NCBI GenBank assembly: GCA_964036275.1
Contig: OZ038435.1
Span: forward strand, 1,178,001-1,242,000
Length of the DNA: 64,000 nt
Source: Litoditis marina
Taxonomy: Eukaryota; Nematoda; Chromadorea; Rhabditida; Rhabditidae
Reading direction: 5' to 3'
Shown here: positions 58,201-64,000 of the stretch, piece by piece
Numbering within the stretch: position 1 is the stretch's first letter
How the letters are laid out: every line of letters begins with the position of its first letter
The notes under the pieces: generated by a model
What the model was told of the DNA's origin: nothing
What the model saw: the letters and a program-made list of their open reading frames with translations, nothing else
Database searches by the model: none
Made by a program: the position numbers and the translations under genes

Positions 58201-61200
58201 TTTCTCAATTTTTCTTTCTCCTCACACCCGGGGGTCATTTTACGCGTTATAATGTAAAATTTGACGGATTAGGATAAAACTTGCATAATTGGTACAGGAG
58301 AATATTTTTCGGGGAATTTTCGGGGTTCGCTCCCCGTTCGTTCGGGGAACGATTCATGAATCGTTCCCCGAATTAAAGGGGGGAAAATCCTGAAAAGTGG
58401 CTGAAGGAACAGGGGAAAAAACCCTGAAAATTCACCGAACGAATTACGATTAGGACCTCTCAAAAACTTAATGATCTACCGTTTTACGAATATATACATT
58501 TGAATTATTATGTGTTATCTATTTGAATCAGTACCATCAATATACTCTGAAATTTTCACTTATTTTGGTTCTCCCGGGAATCGAACCCTTGGGGGTCGGC
58601 GTTCCAAGCGGCAACGCTGCCACTGCGCCATGGGCGCTTGTGACAGGGCGGGTGAACTAAAAGCTTACATACTGGCTGTTACCTCGCGCGTTGGGTTTTG
58701 GGGTTTATCCCTCACTTTCTCCCCGAACGTCCCCCGATCACTCTCCGAAAGGTGAATTCCCCGCAAATTCAGGGTTTTTTCAGGCCGTTTCCCCACCTTT
58801 TCCCCGAAAATCCTCAAGCTTTCGGGGTTCGTTCCTCACTTCTTACCCGATTTTTCCCCGTTCGCTCCCCGAAAAGTGATTTCCCCGAAAATTCAGGGGG
58901 TTTTCCGGGAAGCACGATTTCCGATGTGGGGTAATCGACCACGAAGATCACGAATACGTAAATTTAAATTTGTTCAACGCGCGCAAAACGTGCACGCGAC
59001 GCGACAAAAATGTCAACATTAGAGTTTGGGAATGGAACTTTGGGAGCAGGAGTAGTTGATGACGCTGATTTCGAATATCGACATTATGTTAAAGGTTAGA
59101 GGTGGTGGGAGGCTAAAGTATCATGGTGAGCAAAACGAGTATTTTCGAACCAAACTTACAGTGATAGGGTAGTCGATCATGAACATCATCGATACGGGGT
59201 TAAAGGTGGGTGGGGAGGCTGAAGTATAAATGTTCCAAACTTACTTGTATTGGGTCAAACTTACAGAGAAGGCGTAGTAGACGATAGGGATTCTGAATAT
59301 CGACATAACATTGAAGGTTACCGCGGCCCAATACAAATATTTTTTATAATTTCAAGTTATTGCTGCTTTTGAGGCCCCCGTTTCCACCCGTCAACTTTAA
59401 CGTTATGTCGATATTCAGAATCCCTATCGTCTACTACGTCTTCTCTGTAAGTTTGACCCAATACAAGTAAGTTTGGAACATTTATACTTCAGCCTCCCCA
59501 CCACCTTTAACCCCGTATCGATGATGTCCATGATCGACTACCCTATCACTGCAAGTTTGGTTCGAAAATACTCGTTTTGCTGACCATGATACTTTAGCCT
59601 CCCACCACCTTCAACCTTTAACATAATGTCGATATTCGAAATCAGCGTCATCAACTACCCCTGTTCCCAAAGTTTCAATTCCGAACTCTAATGTTGACAA
59701 TTTTGTCGCGTCGCGTGCACGTTTTGCGCGTTGAACAAATTTTAATTCGCGTATTCGTGATCTTCGTGGTCTCCAATTATGCAAGTTTTATCCTAATCCG
59801 TCAAATTTCACATTTTAACGCGTAAAATGACCCCCGGGTGTTAGGAGAAAGAAACATTGAGAAATTAGAAAGAGAAAGAAAGAAAAATTTGAAAAAAAAC
59901 AATAAAAAATTGGACGAATGGACAATTAAAAATAGACAATTAGACAATTGAAAATAGATAATTGGACAAATGGACATTTGAGATGGACAATTGGACAATT
60001 GAAGTTGGACAATTCGACAATTGGACAATTAGAGATCCATGCCCAGTGTTTCAGTATAGAATAGAAAAAAAAACTACTCGTGATACCAATATTTTTCTCT
60101 CAAATACGTATTAATAAACCTTTTTGTTTAAAGAAGGACGATTATGTGGATCAATCCCGTGTCAACGGTCCTTGAAACTGCAATTGAAAATTGTATTGCA
60201 GTTTAAAGGACTGAAGCGTTGAGATTGGCCCACATAATTGTCCTTCTTTAATGTTTATGATCGTGACCCACCAACGTAGCTTCGTCGTTGTTTTTGTCGA
60301 TGAGCAGTGCCTGTTTGCAGCTTTCGCTGCACTTTGTCAGTCGGTTGGTTGTCATATGGACAGAGGCGATGGACAGAATTATCTGGAACATATACGTATG
60401 AGTTCATGAAAATTATTTAAAAAGTAAAATATTGAGTATTTTTCGTTTTTGTGGGGTGCTTCAGAGGTACAATTTTATCTGTGGATAACGTGCAGGGTTC
60501 GAAATACCTCAACGAGGGTTTATTTCTTCGACAAATACAGCTGAGTATGGAATCGACTGAACTATGCCCAGCGTGCGGTCTTTGATTAGTTGCCGGCATG
60601 TGAGAGAGCGTGTAGATCAAAGATAGGCCGACGGTCGTTCCGGTAACCCTGCCCCTTCCAAAGTTGATCGTACAATGTACAACGGTTTGAATATTTCAAA
60701 ACCTTGACATTAGCGGGGTCCAGTGCGAGGGCCTCATTGAACAGATCAAGCGCTTCCTTCATCTCTCGTCTTCCTATTCGCAGTTCGGCCAGCGAGCAGT
60801 TAATTCTGGAACGTTTATTGATTTTTAAAAATGTAATACAGAAATTATTGGAATAAAACCCATCGTTTTCGTCATCATTCGTTTGTTGTTTGATCTCCGT
60901 TGATGGTTGATAACACGTTACTGGTTGTTGAAAAGTTTTGCTGTTTTCCATAGACCACCTACAACTCACTCCCTCTCTATCGACCTGATGCAAAGTTTTA
61001 TTGTATATGTAATTTTAAATCAATTATAACTTTTCATTCCAAAAAATAGGCTTCGCCCACCTGGCTGCCTCTTTCTTCGCCTGTAGATTGGACGGAGAAT
61101 CCGAAGAGTTTTTCTGGACCAATTTAAGTTGAAGTTGTTTTGCACTGAAACGAAGACGATAAACTGTCATACGCTCCTAAGCGTACGTTAGAAACCCGGA

Positions 61201-63819
61201 ATCATCCTGAATACAATACGGCCTCATGGTTTTATTTCTAGATGACCTTGGAAATAATTCATTTTGGCATACTGACATTCTCAAATATAGTGAGGCCTCC
61301 GGCAACTTTAATGTGTTGTTAAATGACCTTTTTCAGCTTGGTACAATCATAAAAGAAAAGTACAGTATGTTTTGTCATCTCACGTTCAAGATTTATACCA
61401 ACTTATTGAGATCTTCCACAGCCTCAGCCCACTTTTCGTTCTCCAAGTGCAGTTTGGCAAGGAGTCTTAGGTACTGTACATTAGCCGAAATGGTGGCAGG
61501 TTCTGAAAGTTACTGTGTTGAGGACAAACATTCGAGTTTTAGGCAGGGTTCATACTTCCTGTCGCTGAATTCGGCAGCACGCGCGACAATACACAAATCA
61601 TGATTATCGATCGCGTCGCCTGTTGCTGAATTGCGCTACAGCGACGTCGGGTCGCCAACTGGGTGTTCATACTTTTTTGTTGCCAAATCACGTCGCTGTC
61701 GCTTAATTCGGCGACAATTGCTGCCGAATTCAGCGACAAGTGTAGTTTACTAGCTAGTAAAATACATGACGCGTCGCTCATTGGTTTTTGCCTAATTTTT
61801 TCTTCATTCCTCCAATTTCTCAAATTCGAATGATTATTATGGTATTTACTAACTCAGTTAAAATATATATCACTTGTATCAATATTGTTCACCGGTAATT
61901 GGGGTGGGAAATAATCTGATTTTTGACTTTCTGAAGCTGTCAAAACAAATTATTCTTATGTAAGTTTATCGAAACTTGGAAAATCACACTTTCGAACTTG
62001 GAGTGGGTTTTAAAAGAAAATAAATCATTAATCGAGAGTAAAACATTGAATCTTATAAAAAAAATCACTAATTGTATCATGATAGAAATTTCCACCAAAT
62101 AACCATGCAATAAGGTTTTTCGAACAATCTAGACCAAACTTATCAAGTAAAACTACCATTTTTGAAAAAGATCATGGTTTTTGACCAAAATTTGACATTT
62201 AGTACAAATCGAAGAAAAAATCGTTCATACTTTTTGGTAGCTAGATCAAGCGACCTTGCTGCTGCCAATATGAGCGACAGCAGCATTTTGAAAATGCTAC
62301 GCGGCGACTGCTGCTGTCGCCTAATTCAGCGACAGGAAGTATGAACCCTGCCTAAGGCTGATCTTTTGAACTCAGCAGAACTGCTCAATGACGCCAATTC
62401 ACATGGATCTAATAGCATTTTTCGCAGCCCGGACAACTCAGACTCCCTACATGGTACATGCTGTTGACAAATGTAGTCCAGCGAAAGGTGAGAACCACAC
62501 GACAGAAACTTTTATATTTTGACATTTGTTGTTAAAGTTTTGTATACCGTACTGCGTATGTAGTACGTGACTCGTAATCCAACTTTCCCAAGTTTGTATC
62601 TCTAACCAACCAGTAGGAGAAGGTTCCTCCGTGAGCGGTTGCTTCAGAATTCGTTCGCATTTCTCGACGTTTCCCAGCTTCAGCAGAAGATTCGCCAGTT
62701 TGAGACGCATTTGGCGGTCCTTGCTGGCATTCATGGCCGATTCGTAGAAGTTCACCGCCTGAAACTGGATAAACTGTTTGCTGACCACGAAATACTTTAT
62801 TACGAAGATCAATATTTTGTAGTCACTTACAGAATGCAGTTCAATTCTCTGATAACTCTTTTCCAACTAAGTTTCCTCTTTTCAGATCTAGTTCCGTCAG
62901 TGAGCGTAGCATAGTCATTATTTCGTCAACATATAAGAGCACGTGCGTAGTTTCCTCAGTTGAGGGCAGAACTGGCATAGCTTCGCTTCATTCCATCTGG
63001 TTTGAGTTGCACCATCGGCTTAAACTCATATGTACTTCTCGTGAGATTGGAGGGATTGCTACGCCGCTAGGGAATACTGATTTTCTGACCTTCGTATATA
63101 GATGGCAGAGCACGTAGGCCTCTCCTATCTTCTCAGTCAGGGCTATGTCACGGGTGCTAGACATCTTCAACCCTTTCTCAAACACCTCGATCGCTTTCTC
63201 TGGCTGAAAATACGGCAATTTCAGCAAGAATACTGGATCACGAATGTCAAATCACGGGGTTTTTAGTCGGCTTTTCTAAGTCGATGTTTCAATGCGAAAA
63301 CTCTCTTTTGCTAGATTCTTCCTGCAGTATGTCAGTCATTTCGGCAACTTCCGCACATACTTTTCAAAGGTTGTATTTCCTATGTAACACAGTGTTATTA
63401 TAATTCTTTTCCAGTTTGAGCTTTCGCCGTTCGGACAAAATAGTCTAACTGAGTATTACTTACCTCCTGTATACTCAGGTAAGCATCGCCTAACATGGTG
63501 AGTGTTGCCGGTGTCTGCGCAGTAGTCATGAGCTCTCTGAAACACTAGAAATGGTTCGATCTGCAAACTCCGGATGATCAGAAAGTAATTCGCGTGTTTC
63601 TTGTTATGAGTCCAAAGACATTTTCCCAGCTTTCTGAAACTGTAACAGTAAGGAATTCTTGTTCCACTGCTAACTGTAGGAGCGTGCAAGGGAGTGTGGG
63701 AAAATGTAAATAAGAAACCTGTAGCACGCGGTGAACATTCTCTTATCCTTTTTCTCCTCCAGATAGATTTCGGCCATTTTCACACGAGCCGACTGATAGT
63801 TCGGCTGAGTCGGTTGTAC
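45348..63819 (-). CDS. ift-139: IFT139/TTC21B, C-terminal 623 aa (18 exons, partial)
   Basis: Exons in transcript order: 63819-63719, 63536-63464, 63203-63090, 62758-62611, 61502-61403, 61144-61061, 60805-60703, 60382-60272, 57035-56954, 56327-56266, 55835-55747, 55417-55298, 55049-54998, 54582-54448, 46799-46658, 46355-46254, 45847-45740, 45493-45348. The N-terminal half lies beyond the right edge. It is TPR throughout. Segments match the vertebrate protein in order: [95 protein letters not shown], and the end [10 protein letters not shown] (human ends KARASLRP). IFT139 is a peripheral IFT-A subunit needed for retrograde transport in cilia; in nematodes that means sensory neurons. The 7.6-kb intron 54447-46800 contains three transthyretin-like genes on the other strand. 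Confidence 0.9.
46843..46965. repeat. Dispersed repeat, copy 2
   Basis: Second copy of the repeat at 37317-37440, in the IFT139 intron upstream of the first transthyretin-like gene. Confidence 0.65.
47143..47168 (+). promoter_or_regulatory. Shared upstream motif of transthyretin-like gene 1
   Basis: GAGCTAGGTGCTCAACTGGT then TGGTCT, about 230 bases before the ATG. Closely similar sequence stands before the other two paralogues and contains an E-box-like CAACTG. Confidence 0.5.
47398..49154 (+). CDS. Transthyretin-like secreted protein 1 (127 aa)
   Basis: Exons 47398-47548, 48581-48714, 49056-49154; phases 1 and 0. Signal peptide [18 protein letters not shown], then the transthyretin-like fold: [26 protein letters not shown], a middle exon with [13 protein letters not shown] and [12 protein letters not shown], and a last exon ending VDVGTIELV. 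The two cysteines (FLC, HRC) are those usual in this nematode-expanded family (TTL, Pfam Transthyretin-like). Members are secreted; one C. elegans member, TTR-52, bridges apoptotic cells to phagocytes, but most have no known role. Intron 1 carries a family D hairpin and a 605-bp TIR element, and intron 2 carries a tRNA-derived SINE. Lies on the plus strand inside an IFT139 intron, the first of three in tandem. Confidence 0.9.
47597..47664. mobile_element. Short hairpin element, family D
   Basis: TGTAGTTTGATTCGG on the left, GGGATCAAACTACCA on the right, 67 bases in all. In intron 1 of transthyretin-like gene 1. Confidence 0.6.
47888..48492. mobile_element. 605-bp TIR element with iterated GCGTAATACGCC subterminal motif
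   Basis: Termini GGCAGGGTCCATACTTTTTA and its reverse complement, flanked on both sides by TTA. The ends are packed with GCGTAATACGCC words and ACGCG/CGCGT variants in both orientations. No protein is encoded. The 3-bp TTA flank and iterated subterminal motifs resemble PIF/Harbinger-type non-autonomous elements, but that is inference. Related ends at 61542-62352. Confidence 0.75.
48887..48982 (+). mobile_element. tRNA-derived SINE, family 1
   Basis: A box TTAGCGCAGTGGTTAGCGC, B box AGGTTCGATTCT, GGCGAGAGACAG and tail AAATTTATAAATTTGGCACC. The cleanest of the three copies. In intron 2 of transthyretin-like gene 1. Confidence 0.85.
49589..49613 (+). promoter_or_regulatory. Shared upstream motif of transthyretin-like gene 2
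   Basis: GTGCGAGGTGCCAACTGGTT then GGTCT, about 335 bases before the ATG at 49945. Confidence 0.5.
49945..51110 (+). CDS. Transthyretin-like secreted protein 2 (132 aa)
   Basis: Exons 49945-50110, 50414-50547, 51012-51110; same intron positions and phases as its neighbours. Signal peptide [20 protein letters not shown], then [25 protein letters not shown] with a five-residue extension (MRNPV), then [25 protein letters not shown] and a final [12 protein letters not shown] just after the first cysteine is a candidate N-glycosylation site absent from the other two paralogues. It is the most diverged of the three although it lies in the middle. An upstream in-frame ATG at 49804 would add a non-signal extension; I chose 49945 because the signal peptide starts there and it matches the neighbours. 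Confidence 0.9.
51711..51735 (+). promoter_or_regulatory. Shared upstream motif of transthyretin-like gene 3
   Basis: GTGCGAGGTGCTCAACCGGT then CGGTA, about 305 bases before the ATG at 52038. Confidence 0.5.
52038..53869 (+). CDS. Transthyretin-like secreted protein 3 (126 aa)
   Basis: Exons 52038-52188, 52783-52916, 53774-53869. Signal peptide [18 protein letters not shown], then [51 protein letters not shown] and last exon ending IDVGQIELI. Exon 1 is nearly identical to that of gene 1 at the DNA level, including silent positions (ACCGTAACCGGTAAATTCCT; CGGGCCACGCATCCCGACCC), while the introns are unrelated. Intron 1 carries a family C MITE and intron 2 a family 2 SINE. Expected to be secreted; function unknown. 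Confidence 0.9.
52461..52625. mobile_element. Inverted-repeat MITE, family C
   Basis: AGTATGTATTCCCGACACCT on the left and AAGATGCCGGGATCTTCTAG on the right, with interior CATCCCGTCGGGATG palindrome. In intron 1 of transthyretin-like gene 3. Confidence 0.75.
53415..53535 (-). mobile_element. tRNA-derived SINE, family 2
   Basis: The minus strand reads GACCGAGTGGTCAAGCGGTC, an intact B box GGGTTCGATTCCC and a CCGCGGTATCTATATGGCGG tail. Ser/Leu-type D-arm spacing. Copy of 13503-13610, better preserved. Confidence 0.75.
55080..55272. repeat. (CT)n low-complexity tract
   Basis: Pyrimidine tract in the IFT139 intron between exons at 55417-55298 and 55049-54998. The Ser/Leu-rich open frames over it are artefacts. 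Confidence 0.9.
55518..55641. mobile_element. Hairpin MITE, family B
   Basis: TTAAAGAAGGACGATCATGT to ACATAATCGTCCTACTCTAA, near-palindromic, same 124-base length as 30091-30214. In an IFT139 intron. Confidence 0.8.
56016..56180. mobile_element. Inverted-repeat MITE, family A
   Basis: CCTGGCGGCGTAGCAATTCT to GGAGTTGCTACGCAGCCAGG, interior CTCATGAG words. In an IFT139 intron. Confidence 0.8.
56584..56820. repeat. Foldback hairpin with 102-bp arms
   Basis: Arms 56584-56685 and 56719-56820 are almost perfect reverse complements; the spacer is 33 bases. Each arm holds a smaller palindrome (CGCCGTTTTCAGAGCCTGAA). The outer ends carry TTTGTAGTTGAACC, reminiscent of family D termini. In an IFT139 intron. 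Confidence 0.85.
58000..60062. mobile_element. 2-kb foldback element with iterated TTGTCCA ends
   Basis: The left arm runs from about 58000 to 59328, the right from about 59385 to 60062, in inverted orientation with about 90 percent identity by eye. The outer 200 bases of each arm are a degenerate array of AATTGTCCA/ATTTGTCCA words; the inner parts pair over TCGATATTC, ACTACCCTATCACTG and similar stretches. The left arm is interrupted by a 635-bp insertion (58297-58931) absent from the right arm. No protein is seen. The organisation resembles Foldback (FB) elements. It fills the IFT139 intron between 57036 and 60271. Confidence 0.85.
58297..58931. mobile_element. Insertion nested in the foldback's left arm
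   Basis: The bounding sequence TTGCATAATTGG / ACCACGAAGATC is continuous in the right arm (near 59770), so this block was inserted later. It holds palindromes of CGGGGAACGATTCATGAATC type, repeated TTTTCGGGGAA and TCCCCGAA words throughout, and a tRNA-like unit on the minus strand (58640-58570: A box TGGCGCAGTGGCAGCG, B box GGGTTCGATTCCC, possible TGG anticodon). The acceptor stem of the tRNA-like part does not pair, so it is more likely a SINE head than a tRNA gene. Confidence 0.65.
60128..60251. mobile_element. Hairpin MITE, family B
   Basis: TTAAAGAAGGACGATTATGT to CACATAATTGTCCTTCTTTAA, 124 bases, near-palindromic. Only 66 bases beyond the foldback element, in the same IFT139 intron. Confidence 0.85.
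61542..62352. mobile_element. 811-bp TIR element with iterated GCGACA/TTCGGC motifs
   Basis: GGCAGGGTTCATACTTCCTG at the left and its exact reverse complement at the right, TTA and TAA outside. The subterminal regions are crowded with GTCGCTGAATTCGGC-like words in both orientations. The outermost 14 bases match the element at 47888, but the iterated words differ. No coding capacity. In an IFT139 intron. Confidence 0.75.
63041..63070. mobile_element. Solitary MITE-A end
   Basis: GAGATTGGAGGGATTGCTAC then GCCGC, the right end of family A without a left partner nearby. In an IFT139 intron. Confidence 0.5.
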
Positions 63820-64000
63820 CTAAACAATAAAACTTGTTTCACATAAAATGATTTATCTATACAAGAAAAGCAGTTTTGTTGTCAAACGGACGTTTCAGCG
63901 ATTTCAAACGCCATAGCAGTATATGGCTGGAAAGCTGTGTGAACAAAAAATGACCTAGAGTGAGCAGAAAATATTCTGTGCTCATTTGAAAACGCTGACT

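Noticed and set aside
58570..58640. tRNA gene with TGG anticodon (minus)
   Set aside because: A and B boxes are good, but the acceptor stem does not pair and it lies within a nested mobile insertion.

Overview
The window is nuclear DNA from an animal with short exons, GT-AG introns and many small non-autonomous repeats. Three tandem transthyretin-like secreted genes (a family expanded in nematodes), a small saposin-like gene and strong TTTTCAG-type acceptors point to a nematode. The intron-dense structure (about 33 exons in one gene) suggests a lineage that kept ancestral introns; I cannot name the species. All gene models were assembled by hand from coding frame, splice sites and intron phase. 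In every model the phases close without a frameshift, which is the main support for them.

Layout, left to right: (1) 235-6202, minus: a coiled-coil protein read as Spindly, the kinetochore adaptor of dynein. (2) 7295-9587, plus: a small secreted or anchored saposin-B protein. (3) 9588-11074: CT-rich low-complexity DNA and decayed repeats. (4) 11075-16093, plus: a 259-residue secreted Tyr/Gln/Pro-rich protein with a Gly/Cys block and an acidic tail. (5) 16971-21217, minus: a KH-domain protein with a Bicaudal-C-like KH signature, head to head with (6) 22532-26255, plus: an alpha-tubulin with an unusual N-terminus and no Lys40. (7) 27663-43921, plus: a complete PHLPP-type gene (RA-like, PH, leucine-rich repeats, PP2C-like domain, long tail). 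(8) 43992-44807, minus: a 55-residue secreted peptide precursor, tail to tail with PHLPP. (9) 45348-63819, minus, running off the right edge: the C-terminal half of IFT139/TTC21B, a TPR subunit of the IFT-A ciliary complex. One IFT139 intron of about 7.6 kb holds three transthyretin-like genes on the opposite strand (47398-53869), each preceded by the same short upstream motif.

Between and inside the genes lie at least four families of short inverted-repeat elements, two families of tRNA-derived SINEs, two long TIR elements with iterated subterminal motifs, a 100-bp-armed hairpin, and a 2-kb foldback element carrying a nested insertion. The genes do not form one pathway. Spindly, alpha-tubulin and IFT139 are all microtubule-related, which I take as coincidence. 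The points most worth following up are the nested transthyretin-like cluster with its shared promoter motif, the altered PHLPP catalytic domain, the small peptide gene, the duplicated exon in gene 4, and the foldback elements.
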